Shown piece by piece: positions 25,601 through 34,799 of a stretch of 64,000 nt of DNA; within the stretch, counting starts at the first letter, position 1, and every line of letters begins with the position of its first letter. Made by a program: the position numbers and the translations under genes. The stretch covers positions 17,021,501 to 17,085,500 of the forward strand of contig NC_092671.1 in the NCBI RefSeq assembly GCF_964355755.1, in the 5' to 3' direction. The notes beneath the pieces are model-generated. The model did not search any database. It was not told where the DNA came from and was given only the letters and a program-made list of their open reading frames with translations. Source of the stretch: Antedon mediterranea. Taxonomy: Eukaryota; Echinodermata; Crinoidea; Comatulida; Antedonidae.

Positions 25601-25766
25601 TCTCTCTAGCCTCTCCGACTATTTACTCCACCAGGAGTCGGTTTGCAGCCTCAAGGCTCGCGTACAAAAGGCTCAAGTAGGCTGGCCTAGCCTAGCTTCA
25701 TTGACATTAGCAACTGTTAAAACTCCCTAATTTATTGTATGTCAGCAAGATTATTTATCTTACCAT
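13681..25766 (-). CDS. ARMC8: ARMC8, armadillo-repeat subunit of the CTLH/GID E3 ubiquitin ligase
   Basis: ARMC8 (yeast Gid5/Vid28) is an armadillo-repeat scaffold that helps recruit substrates to the CTLH ubiquitin ligase. I traced 21 coding exons: 25764-25766, 24674-24747, 24085-24156, 23315-23457, 22576-22673, 22352-22444, 21181-21261, 20666-20741, 20216-20306, 20057-20117, 19142-19339, 18742-18834, 18365-18447, 17940-18021, 17358-17447, 16845-16937, 16201-16350, 15437-15532, 15005-15100, 14216-14382 and 13681-13720. They total 1980 nt, giving 659 residues plus stop, close to the vertebrate length, and every junction keeps phase. Conserved blocks include [61 protein letters not shown] and [16 protein letters not shown]. 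All introns are GT-AG except the last, whose donor is GC (AAAG|GCAAGC). The first coding exon supplies only the ATG. AATAAA (minus) at 13635-13630 is a plausible poly(A) signal. The C-terminus is [12 protein letters not shown]. Confidence 0.96.
13884..14203. mobile_element. MITE in the last ARMC8 intron, copy 1
   Basis: Inverted ends ATGTCAATTGTATGAC (13892-13907) and GTCATACAATTGACAT (14186-14201) enclose GTGCGTCA-rich sequence without a reading frame. A sister copy lies at 23.7-24.0 kb. The inner edge is 11 bases from the GC donor of ARMC8 exon 14216-14382. Confidence 0.8.
15269..15343. repeat. Three-copy tandem repeat, about 28-bp unit
   Basis: GCTTTAGAAGCCAACATT is repeated three times with small changes, inside the ARMC8 intron between exons 15005-15100 and 15437-15532. 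Confidence 0.8.
15765..16037 (+). mobile_element. tRNA-like SINE, family B, copy 1
   Basis: An A-box-like TGGCCAAGCTGTTAAGAG is followed by a B-box GTTCGAGGCTC. The body includes CACTCCATGG, TTTAAAGAACCTAGTACA and a GGTTACCC motif. The same layout occurs at 53672 and 60395. It lies in an ARMC8 intron. Confidence 0.6.
17550..17815 (-). mobile_element. tRNA-like SINE, family A, copy 1
   Basis: On the minus strand the head has a B-box GTTCGGGAGTTCAATTCC. The tail carries CATTATGGAAGTATGTTTCC, a GACCGCGGT-like segment and GCGCTATATAATAATAA. The tail motifs recur at 21.06 and 33.1 kb. Intronic in ARMC8. Confidence 0.6.
19371..19508. mobile_element. MITE, CTACACTATCAAA family, copy 2
   Basis: Starts AGCTCTGTCTACACTATCAA and carries ATATGGTAGTGATATG and GGGCATGTCACATTTTTT. 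The right terminus is eroded to AACGTTTGATGGCT. It lies 32 bases upstream, in gene sense, of ARMC8 exon 19142-19339. Confidence 0.8.
20398..20493. repeat. Pair of hairpins built from TAGGTGATCATTT
   Basis: TAGGTGATCATTT at 20398-20410 pairs with AAATGATCACCTA at 20417-20429, and again TAGGTGATCATTT at 20453-20465 pairs with AAATGATCACCTA at 20481-20493. All four arms are identical over 13 bases. Loops are 6 and 15 bases. Intronic in ARMC8. Confidence 0.85.
20925..21135 (+). mobile_element. tRNA-like SINE, family A, copy 2, split by a MITE
   Basis: GTGAGATCATAGGTTCAAAT looks like a tRNA anticodon/T-arm side with a B box. The SINE body resumes at about 21056 with ACATTATGGAAGTATGTTTC after a truncated CTACACTATCAAA MITE (21000-21055). 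The SINE is therefore older than that MITE insertion. Confidence 0.55.
21000..21055 (+). mobile_element. MITE, CTACACTATCAAA family, copy 3, truncated
   Basis: Only the left end remains: TAAGCTTTGTCTACACTATC followed by a TGTGACAAAACTGTGCC segment. Nested in the SINE at 20925-21135. Confidence 0.7.
21690..22230 (-). pseudogene. Non-LTR retrotransposon C-terminal remnant in an ARMC8 intron
   Basis: The minus strand encodes [20 protein letters not shown] followed by [10 protein letters not shown] and a stop. This resembles the short C-terminal tail of many LINE polymerases (typically RGPKLWNSLP followed by FKK.LK). Upstream in another frame is [17 protein letters not shown], suggesting frameshift decay. 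No RT catalytic motif (YADD) remains. It lies between ARMC8 exons 22352-22444 and 21181-21261. Confidence 0.5.
22868..23210 (+). mobile_element. MITE, TTAA/GATGTATTGTCCCC family, copy 1
   Basis: Begins TTAAGATGTATTGTCCCCCA and ends GGGGGACAATAAATTTTTAA, with TTAA at both edges. The interior has no reading frame. TTAA target duplication suggests a piggyBac-type mobiliser. Intronic in ARMC8. Confidence 0.75.
23678..24013. mobile_element. MITE in an ARMC8 intron, copy 2
   Basis: Same family as 13884-14203. It shares GTGCGTCATGGTCA, AAAGGTAAGTCA and the terminus GTCATTCAACTGACATGTGC. It sits between ARMC8 exons 24085-24156 and 23315-23457. The left terminus is more eroded than the right. Confidence 0.75.
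25250..25720. other. ARMC8 first intron, TAGGCCTA-rich patch
   Basis: Between ARMC8 exons 24674-24747 and 25764-25766. It contains TAGGCCTAGC-like palindromic words (about 25320-25410 and 25675-25700) like those near the E2F7/8 promoters. No coding exon seen. Confidence 0.6.
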
Positions 25767-25929
25767 GTTTCAATACTACTTCTTGGTTGTGTATATCTTA
25801 TTAAATCAGTACATATTACGATAAACAAGAGTATTACACTGCAAGAATTACAATAGTTACAAAACTATTGGAACCACGAGATCAAGGACAAGTTCAGTTT
25901 TCTGAATTGCAGCGACATCTATAGTTAGG

Positions 25930-26772
25930 CCAAAGAATATATCACAAGAATGAGTAATCCGCGATTTTCCCTGTAACAGTAATATTGTCCATGTGGTAGG
26001 GCGCCGCCATAAGTGTGGATGTATCTGGGATGTATACAACTTTTTGTGACGGTTTCACTAATCAAAAGCTGGACCACCAGTAGTATTTTCATGATAAAAA
26101 ATGTTATCAACTACATGCCAACATCATGTTAAATACTATTTGGATATTTAATTGTTCGTTTTATGCAATTTATTTAGTAAAAACTGCCGTATAAACAGTT
26201 TGCTTTATCAACCGGGCGCTACAATAGCGTGACCGGGCGTGTTGGTGTTTACGCGTTTTCACGTAGGATAGTTTAATAATATTCCTATATTTAACTTGTT
26301 TCTGGTAAAACAAATAAATGTTAATGACATTTAACATTTTTTCCTATTAATAACATGTATTTTATACTAATTTATATCATAAAAACAATACTTAATTTAC
26401 CGGGCGTAGAGTAGTACACGGGTAATGGTAAAGAATAGGCCGTGCTGAGTAACGATTCGTTGACTTTTGGTGTTGCTGTGTTAGGCCTTTTTTGTGAACT
26501 AACTTAGCATGTTAGTAAATAATTGTCTGTAAAAGTGAATGTACACTAGTTTGTTAATAAATATGTATTATAAAATAGTTTACAATTGCAAAACTATTAT
26601 CATAATTCTATTTAATGTGACATGTATAATATCTATTAAATCAAGTCTTATTTAGTATGTATACATCCGCCCTTATGAGGGCGGGCATCACTCTCTGGAG
26701 CTCTCTGTTAGTGTTACAAATTTTTCATGCAAAAATCGCGGAATACTCATTCTTGTGATATATATTCTTTGG
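25930..26772. mobile_element. 843-bp inverted-repeat DNA element just upstream of ARMC8
   Basis: Terminal inverted repeats start CCAAAGAATATATCACAAGA on the left and, reversed, CCAAAGAATATATATCACAA on the right. They continue imperfectly for about 120 bp, sharing GAATGAGTA and CCGCGATTTT. TTAGG flanks both sides (25925-25929 and 26773-26777), consistent with a 5-bp target duplication. The interior has repeated ACCGGGCG words and no reading frame. Its left edge is 164 bases upstream, in gene sense, of the ARMC8 start codon. Confidence 0.8.
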
Positions 26773-26777
26773 TTAGG

Positions 26778-28096
26778 CCTATTATCAGGCTACTAGCCCT
26801 GCAGCTCTCTCTCCTCCTCTCTCTATCTCGACAATTTTCTACATGATGAAAAATGTCAGTAGTGTAATAGTGCGCATGCGTATACATTTAAAAGGTTTAG
26901 GTTTTTCATTTCAAGATTATTTTTCGTATTCTTCATTCTGTTGATATATAATATAATGTATTTATATTCATATAGGCCTAAATCATGAGTAAGTTAGTAA
27001 CTCACATTCTACACCCATAACTTTGTGGATATCGTGCGAGTAAAACACATCTCCTTATCATATAGATTAACACTACCACCCGGCGTTGAATAAGTCACGG
27101 ATGACAAAAAAAGAGATGAGAACGTTGACAGAAATAACTGTTTTAAATTGTTGGCCGGGTTTGAGAAGATATCGACTAGAGGTTTACATAGAAGTTCTTA
27201 ATTGCCTAAAATGATTCACTTGGCCCCAATAAACAATTATTATAGGTTAATTTGGCCTATCTATTGAGTTTTTCAATAAGTTCCATGACCTATCTATTTA
27301 AATTACTCATTTCTCGGTGCATTAATTTAACTATACACTAGTAACATGATACTTTAGGCATAATTATTGTGAAAGAAGAAAAAAAAAGTAAAAAAGATTG
27401 GTTAGTGTAATGAGTGTAACACAAAATGAGTAGGCCTAGGCCCTAATGAAAAAAACGGATTGGAAAAACGAAGAAACAGGTGATTGTGATATTTTGTAAA
27501 CGTACGCATAAGATGCGATAAAATAACACACTCTAGAGGAAACGTATCATTAATATTATAAATAAGAGGGGAAATTGTTGTTTTTTTTTTACTTTTATTT
27601 AACGAATCTAATAAAATTGGAAACAAACTTAAACTCAATCTTTTAAGGGACAGAAGCTGCTTTCTGAAAAAAAGTTATAGTAATTTGTAATTATAGTAAA
27701 TTATAGTTTCATTTCTTTGCACGAAAATATTCTGCACATAATTCTTAGGCAAAATCATAGATAATGTGTTTATAATGAAAACATATCCCTCGGTGCCTGC
27801 CTTTAGAGCCTACATATTTTCTTGTGTAAGTCTATACAATTAAAGCTCCCCAGAAATTGTTGAAATAAACTGTACTAGGCCTATAACACGAAGCCGAATC
27901 TAGCAGATGAGACTACATTCAACAATCCACACCATCCTTCAGTTCCAAATTGTTGTAAGGTTAACATGAGAGCAAATGGTCACAGTGAACTGACGATGAC
28001 GGAGATATTTCGATTTATACGTTCAAGCTCATTGGTTGTCTTTTCCATAATTGAGAACAATTCGGCTTGTCGACACGTTTTCACACACAAGGGGTA
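26778..28096. other. Intergenic, no gene seen
   Basis: AT-rich sequence with homopolymer runs and scattered TAGGCCTA words. No exon-like reading frame with splice sites was found on either strand. Confidence 0.6.
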
Positions 28097-28614
28097 ATCG
28101 CAAATTGCACTTACACATTCATTATCATGTTAACATTCACAATTTATCGAATATTATTACATACATTTCACAGTTTAGTTGTTCTGAAGGCATGCTGATG
28201 CGAACAAAATCCAACTTATACATTATACAATGTAATAATCGTAGTTATTTAATGAATAAATAATAGTTGATAAATTATTGATAATTAGTAACTATACATT
28301 GCTATTTATAAAATAATTACAATACTTGTTTTTCTTCGGCAAATCGAGTTTATCAATCGCAAATTGCACTTACACATTCATTATCATGTTAACATTCACA
28401 ATTTATCGAATATTATTACATACATTTCACAGTTTAGTTGTTCTGAAGGCATGCTGATGCGAACAAAATCCAACTTATACATTATACAATGTAATAATCG
28501 TAGTTATTTAATGAATAAATAATAGTTGATAAATTATTGATAATTAGTAACTATACATTGCTATTTATAAAATAATTACAATACTTGTTTTTCTTCGGCA
28601 AATCGAGTTTATCA
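28097..28614. repeat. 259-bp direct tandem duplication
   Basis: 28097-28355 and 28356-28614 appear identical by eye, from ATCGCAAATTGCACTTACAC to AAATCGAGTTTATCA. The lack of divergence implies a very recent event or an assembly duplication. It contains no gene. Confidence 0.95.
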
Positions 28615-30426
28615 ATGATTTAGTATAAACTGAATCTCTTGGTAAATTTGCTAGATCTTCGATTAAACTTCATATCTAATGTTGCTACTTATCGCATGTT
28701 TCAGAAATCTGTCTACTAAAAAAGACCAGATTAATAATAACGAGAAATGCTCTTCGAAAAATAAGCCGATATGGATTCTGTTCCCCCAATGGTAGTTATG
28801 CAGCCCCTCAGCAGATTTCACAGGGGTGGGGAAGAACACTCTCTACGTAAATTATTAGGGCCTATAGTTATATTTCGACTGTACAGATACATACAGGTCA
28901 TGAAACATCATCAAGTTCATTTAATTGTCCAATATTGTTTCTGATGCCAGTGGATGTCAATCATTTGCGTTCATTCTGCCAGAATCCTAATAAACATTTC
29001 TGCATTCCTTTTGTTAAAGATGTATTGTCCCCCAAAAACATGAAAAATGAAGATCAATTAAATCAGACTTTGAATATGTTATTTTGTAGTTTTAATAAAG
29101 TTAATCCTTTCCATAGGAAAAAAAAACGAAAAAAAAAATGTTTTCACTTGTAAAATGACAAAATAAATGGTTACATTCAACCAAAAATCCATTGGCTGGC
29201 AGCCAATTTGATCATTTTTTGCTTTAAATTACATTTTTTCAGGTAAATACATTTTTTTTTCGATCCAATTTTTGGTAAAAAAAGTAGATAACTATTATGT
29301 TACATTAAAATGGAATATTCAACAAAAATTGTTAAGAATTATTTTTTCAGGGGGACAATACATCTTGAATCAAAACAATTTCTCATTTTGAATAAATTCT
29401 GTGTTTTATTGGCTCTTACCTGACGTCCGGTTTGCAAGTTTTAGAGAAGTCTTAATATTCTTATTTATACAAAAAGAAACAAACTTACTCAACGTACAGA
29501 GTTGCGAACACAAGTGATTAGGCGCGCAATGTCTAACGACGACTAGCGTTAAAAAAGATTATTTAAACAAACACCAATAAACAATCGAAGGTCAAGCATA
29601 TTTTATTGATCAAATTATTATCACATAAAGCAAAAATAAAGCGACAAAGTCACATTCATAATAACTACTTCGTGTCTTCAACAAAACAATACACTTTAAC
29701 TCTGTACAAACATATCTTAGACATACAATAATATTTATAACTCTTTGTTGGGACGATGGATTAACCATTCTGTTTTCAGTCATGTTAAAACGCTTGTATC
29801 TCTTTCATGGATATATTAAACATTACACATAATGTTTTTCGACAAAAAAAACTTGGAAAATATTAATTTCAGAATATGATTTAGGTTTCATTTGAAAATA
29901 GCACGGATGGTTAATGTTGTCATTCGATACTCCTTCGAGATCATACATCATTTTATTTTTATCCTCTAAACTTAACAATTGCACAAATTAATTCACTTCC
30001 ATCCCTTCAAAGAATATTCAACCTTGAATATTTATATTGTTAAAAATTTGATATTATTCAAAACATTCTTCCAAATCCGATATGATATTTATCAAACAAT
30101 AATTTGTTAATTTCAATTCATTAATATTTACACAAATCCTAAATTGTGATAGTCCAGTGCGCAACTCTGCTCACCTCGAGACTCGACAGTTCAAACGTTT
30201 ACCAATATTGACAACCATAAAAGATGATCTTAAAGGTGGTTTGTTGTGGAAAATCTAAAAATTAAAATAAAGAAAACTTGAGGTGTGATGAATCAACTAC
30301 AAAATATGGTGACTTGATGACAGGACAACTTGGTAGGCTGTAAGACAATTTCAAAAACGATGATTATTTGAGTTATCTATCAACGTTAGTTACAATTACG
30401 CCTATGATCAAATATTTCTAAACCGT
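28615..30426. other. Intergenic with one MITE and donor-like sites
   Basis: Apart from the MITE at 29018-29365 there is no coding exon. Minus-strand donor-like sites at about 29429 (GTCAG|GTAAGA), 29490 (GTTGA|GTAAGT) and 30168 (CTCGAG|GTGAGC) follow CpG-containing sequence. They could be distant untranslated first exons, but nothing ties them to ARMC8. Confidence 0.4.
29018..29365 (+). mobile_element. MITE, TTAA/GATGTATTGTCCCC family, copy 2
   Basis: TTAA at 29014-29017 is followed by AGATGTATTGTCCCCCAAAA, and the other end is GGGGGACAATACATCT. The inner CCATTGGCTGGCAGCCAATTT is shared with copy 1. The right-hand TTAA has mutated to TTGAA. Confidence 0.85.
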
Positions 30427-30858
30427 TTCTCCAATTAAAGACCACTCAAATTAAATACCCTCCAATTAAAGACCAATGTACCGCGACCCCGTATGGTCGT
30501 CTATATTCCCACCTAACTAATTAGACAGCAAAGATCACGATTTGGGTGGGCCCAACTGAAAATCAAACTTTCCCTTCAGTTAAGAATTACTTTTAAAAAC
30601 AAACATTGATGTATTTTCGGAGAGATAAACCATTGAAAATTTGAAGAAAATCAGAAAAATACTGCAGTTATTGAAACAGACAATCCTAATTAAGGTAGGG
30701 AGCAAGATAGCCATTCTGATAGTTAATTTCCCTCTAAATAGGGTATTTGTAGGACTGATTCCAGTGCCGGTTTTTAGTTGGAGGGATTCTAATTAGAAAC
30801 CAAAGCTACAGAGATCACTAAAACCTACGACCCAAAAAAGTGGTCTTTAATTGGAGAA
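30427..30858. mobile_element. MITE with TTCTCCAATTAAAGACCAC ends
   Basis: Left end TTTCTCCAATTAAAGACCAC and right end GTGGTCTTTAATTGGAGAA are inverted copies. A second CCTCCAATTAAAGACC sits just inside on the left, and GGAGGGATTCTAATTAGAAA inside on the right. No reading frame. It ends 80 bases past the stop codon of the secreted-peptide gene, in or just beyond its 3' untranslated region. Confidence 0.8.
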
Positions 30859-30937
30859 GACCTAAATTGTGTATTCAATGTTTGTATCCATATGTACCTT
30901 TTTTGCTCCTAAAATATGTTAAAATTACCTTAAAACT

Positions 30938-31847
30938 TTAAAACCAATCGTCATCTTCTCGTTTAGGAAGGCTGAAAGAAATTTTTAAACACAAGTCAGT
31001 TAGATTCAGTTAGATATGAGAATTTAAAACCATAAACTTTTAACATCATCATTATTTTAAATCATATTAACGTTACTGTCATACGTCATCGACGTCAGTT
31101 ACAGACATCTACTGTAGATGATTGGTCAAAAGTTATGTATTGGTAAAAAGTTAAACATGTCAGTAATGAAACAAACGTATTAGTTTCTCTATATGGAGTA
31201 ATATATTTCAACGCCTTAGTATTATTATTATCTTAAAACGAGATTGATTATGTATACTTTAGGTTTATTGCATTAACAATTATGTAATACTGCTTTGATA
31301 TGAATGAAAATATATTCAACGATAACGTCTTTGCAACGTGTTAATCGTCAGTGTTTTACACAGGGGATAACCGGCCAACGCCTTGAATTATCTGAACGAT
31401 TGGATGAATATGCAGATACAGGTTTAGTCAGATCATGGATTCTTTAGGTACTAATGTCATGATGTGTACGGCTGCGATGAGTCTTTTCCCAGCGTACACC
31501 AATATATATTACCATGTATAGGCCTAAATTAAAGATATATTGTTCCTCTGGAATTTTTGTTTTTTTGTTTAATTAAATGTCTAATTTTATTAATCTAATG
31601 AATCTATTTTCTTGTATGATTTTGAGGGGACAATACATCTTTAATAATTTACATACTCATTTTCCCATTCGCCTGAATCTGTCATAAATGTTCGTCTGTA
31701 GAGTCTGTTTAGGAAAGCGGCTCTAGCCTGCATTGGGTCAGCTGATCGCCCATAATTCCTGTTTCTGTGTTTTTGGTAGAAATTGCCAGCTTCGCATACA
31801 TATAAACACAGTGTTGTTACCAAAATGACTGCTAGGATTTTATTCAT
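30938..31847 (-). CDS. Small secreted peptide precursor, 74 residues, family unknown
   Basis: Two coding exons, 31657-31847 and 30938-30971, join at GA|GTATGT and CTTTCAG|CCTTCC with phase preserved, giving 74 residues. Residues 1-20 (MNKILAVILVTTLCLYVCEA) form a typical signal peptide. The rest starts GNFYQKHRNRNYGR, where Gly-Arg could yield an amidated Tyr. A basic segment SADPMQARAAFLNRLYRR follows, then TFMTDSGEWENDLPKR and the acidic end EDDDWF. RR and KR are candidate convertase sites. There are no cysteines after the signal peptide. The start codon lies six bases inside the exon behind a strong acceptor (TTTTTTAG), so a 5'-untranslated exon lies upstream. If the intron is retained, the frame ends EYVNY after 68 residues. 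The features suit a neuropeptide/hormone precursor or a cationic defence peptide with an acidic tail. I recognise no family. Confidence 0.7.
31533..31640. mobile_element. MITE, TTAA/GATGTATTGTCCCC family, short copy beside a splice donor
   Basis: TTAA target copies at 31529-31532 and 31641-31644 flank AGATATATTGTTCCTC and, at the other end, GAGGGGACAATACATCT. At 108 bp it is a deleted member. It sits in the intron of the secreted-peptide gene, 12 bases from the exon edge. Confidence 0.85.
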
Positions 31848-31892
31848 CTTGATCTAAAAAATAAAAGAAAAATACATGAAGTTAATTGATGA

Positions 31893-32270
31893 GCTTTGGA
31901 CCTTACCACGTTGAAACACCGGTTCTCGTCAGATAAACGAAGTTAAGCAACGTTGGGCACGGGTTAAGCTTGGATGGGAGACCATCTGGGAATACCGAGT
32001 GCTGTATATGGAGCTGGGGTCCCATTAGGCATTTGGAATCAGCACTGCTGACTCTTACGGCAGCCCCTACGTCTAGTATCTGCCTGACGTATTGGCATAT
32101 ACCTCTCCTCTGGTTAAGGTGGACACTGCACGAGAGAAGCCCTTTGTCAATGATAGGACCAGCCAAAGGTGCTTTAAACAGTCCTCGTTTAATCATCATT
32201 CAGCAGATGAATGTAAGACTAATTGACATGAAGTCGACCATATATAAATGGGCAGGGAAGGAGTACTAGT
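31893..32270 (+). mobile_element. 5S-rRNA-derived SINE (SINE3-like)
   Basis: 31893-32011 is a full-length 5S rRNA-like head. ACCTTACCACGTTGAAACAC, CACCGGTTCTCGTC, GAAGTTAAGCAACGTTGGGC and GGATGGGAGACCATCTGGGA align in order with animal 5S rRNA, so the internal pol III promoter regions look intact. One G is missing in GAAA(G)CACCGG, and the 5'/3' stem no longer pairs well (GCTTTGGA against GCTGTATA). About 260 bases of unrelated body follow, including CAGCACTGCTGACTCTTACG and GGTGGACACTGCACGAG. A 5S head on a non-5S body is the definition of a SINE3-type element. It lies antisense in the long putative first intron of the secreted-peptide gene. Confidence 0.8.
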
Positions 32271-33104
32271 CAAAATAACAGTTTACCACTTGTTTATAAT
32301 ACAGAAGCTTACTGTACAAACGTTGTGAAGCATGTTTATTGCAATATGAAATCAATTATAATCGTTGTTAGTTTTCTATGAATCTGTCAGTCGGTCGGTC
32401 TATGATTCCCAACAAGGTAGTAATTATATTCAGTCTGCTGAGTTTTATGCGCGCATGTCCATGAATTGTTAACATTAAATCGATACTATTAAAGTGGGCA
32501 ATAAATGTATACAAAAGAGACAATTTGCCCATTGAAACATCTCTCATGTTGGTACTAAATATAAATTTAATAGCAATCATAAAATGCATAGATGAAGAAT
32601 ATAAAAAAATACAGCGCCCCCTGTCTTCTCGTAAGTATCTATCCGAGATCCCCCTTGGCCCTCCGCCCCGATTCCTTTCCCAGAATCTTCGGATTAATCC
32701 AACCCTGAATTGTGACAAGAATAAATTATATTGTAAAAGATTGTAACTAAAATTAAACAAGCGTAACAGAACGCATTTATATTTTTAACTCAATAAGAAA
32801 ATTAATTCTCGAAAATAAAACGATGTAATTAATACTTTTTGATTGATATCGATTTAGAAAATGCATGTTCAATTTCAGTTTCAGAGACAGTATTATGTAA
32901 ATTAAAGACAATTAGGATAAAATACTATGATGTTTGATTTGATAAATAACGATTTGATTTTTAATTCTCGAGGTCAACAAATGCTACACTATTATCAACG
33001 GAATTAGATATGATAATATAGAGGATTTCATGTAAACGAATTTGATGAAAATACATTTTGTTGATGAAACCAGAGTTGATTACTAGCTGTATTATTATGG
33101 TTAT

Positions 33105-33215
33105 GGGAGTGTGTTTCCATACGTTTTTGATTCAAAAATGACCAGGGGTAGCCAATACTGTGCAGCGCACATTGAGACCTTTGTTACGCGCTATATAAGA
33201 TTGAACTATTATTAA
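33105..33215 (+). mobile_element. SINE family A, 3' fragment
   Basis: GTGTGTTTCCATACGTTTTT, AAAAATGACC, CAGCGCACATTGAGACC and GCGCTATATAAG match the tail of the SINEs at 17.55 and 20.93 kb. The head is absent (5' truncation). Confidence 0.55.
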
Positions 33216-34007
33216 TATTTATGCGAGTTACTTATCAATGACTAGACGGTACAATGTGTTTCATAGTCTTTAAAAATAAATGACACCACGTCATAATTAC
33301 TATCATATAAATATCATCATCTACATGGAATTACATAACAGTTATCGTTTATAGGATACTCCTTAATCTATGATGATAGCAACGTTTTGGAGTAACATTC
33401 CGTAACAAACATCTGCGCATGCCTCAGACAGATCTGTGATACACGACTACACTTACTAAAATGTAAAATCAGGGTAGTAAAATCGAATATATGTACAGTA
33501 TTTTTATTACAAAATGATCATCTCGTTTACTAACAATTACAAACTTGTGTAATGTCAGTTAACTGACATTTAAGTGTATCCCCAAAACAAATACATAAAT
33601 ATTGAATGTTAACGAAGATGTCCTGTTATTCTGTGTGGAATATAGGCTATGTAGAGTATATAAATACATTATTATGCAATAAACAAATACACTTGAGGGG
33701 CATCACATATATACTCCTATTAAAGGACTTTTAAAGTATACCTACACACGTTTCGGTCAATATCTTTTGACCGTCTTGGCCATAATGAGTGTAGGCCTAC
33801 ATAAGTTGCATTCAAATAAAAATTGACTGACGTCATACACGCCTATGTCCATCTATAAAATAACCTAAGCCTGAATTTCAATTTCGCTATATTTCACTCT
33901 TAATTCTGAAATCGTTAAAATGGGTACCGTTTTAGGCCTACTGTATTGTTTACATACTCCTGGATTCCAAGCGCCGAAATGCATAGCCGGATTCGTATAT
34001 CCATCTA

Positions 34008-34183
34008 AAGCTCGGTCTACACTATCAAACGTTATGCGACGACAAAAGAAAATATGATGTTCTCATATAATTATTGTAGTGATGAAATGCTTAAATGTAG
34101 TAGCGATATGACATCATTATGTCCATATATGGGCACATCACATTTATTTGTCACATAAAGTTTGATAGTGTAGACAGAGCTAA
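34008..34183. mobile_element. MITE, CTACACTATCAAA family, copy 4 (best preserved)
   Basis: Ends AAGCTCGGTCTACACTATCA and TTTGATAGTGTAGACAGAGC are inverted copies. The core has CCATATATGGGCACATCACA. About 175 bp, no reading frame. Confidence 0.9.
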
Positions 34184-34799
34184 ACTCCAACAAAATTACA
34201 TAAACTTATCATTATTGTTATATATGTATGCAAGTCGTAAGTATAGGTGAAACGTGTCGGCCAATTGACAATATTCTTTAGCGTAATGGGGTTTGTATCC
34301 AATCCCCACATTCAAACACAGTTGATTTGCGTCATACAATTTCTCATGTCCTATCATAATTATTTCACATCTCTGGGCCATGAAAGAGTCGCAAAGCGTT
34401 TGAGCTTTTATCTTATTTTGACCGTGTATACACCTGAACGTGCGTCACACAGAACTTACCCGGCGTAATTTTTATTTAGTTAAGAATGGTAAATCATGCG
34501 TGTGATACTTTGAAATAATTAATTAAGAAATTGCCTAATATACGTTGAGTTAACGGTACTGTAATACGGCAGTTACTTAAATACGGAATTGGATCAATTC
34601 GAACCTGTTTTAGTGTTATGTTGATGACTGTAGGTAGGTCTATTGATTATCACCCGTTAATGTACAAAAAGTGTAGACATCGAGCCTCATTTCAATATGA
34701 TAATTCATTACCAATGTAAATAAAAGTTGAATGTTAATATTAATAAGAATTTTATACGGTCATTTCTAAGTGGATTGCTTAGGCTGATACAATACAAAA

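Noticed and set aside
25925-26777. TTAGG as telomere-like repeat
   Set aside because: Only single copies occur at the two element borders; they are better explained as a target-site duplication.
30938-31847. Assignment of the peptide to NPY/luqin or CCK families
   Set aside because: It lacks the RPRF/RPRY-amide, RWamide and sulphated DY-GWxDF-amide signatures; the resemblance is limited to a few residues.
31893-32011. Functional 5S rRNA gene
   Set aside because: One base is missing, the terminal stem does not pair, there is no T-run terminator directly after the gene, and a SINE body continues.
31903-32269. Overlapping open frames on both strands
   Set aside because: They lie in the 5S-derived SINE and do not resemble proteins.
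32368-32760. Minus-strand open frame of 130 codons
   Set aside because: No recognisable domain, signal or splice context, and an opposing frame overlaps it; treated as chance.
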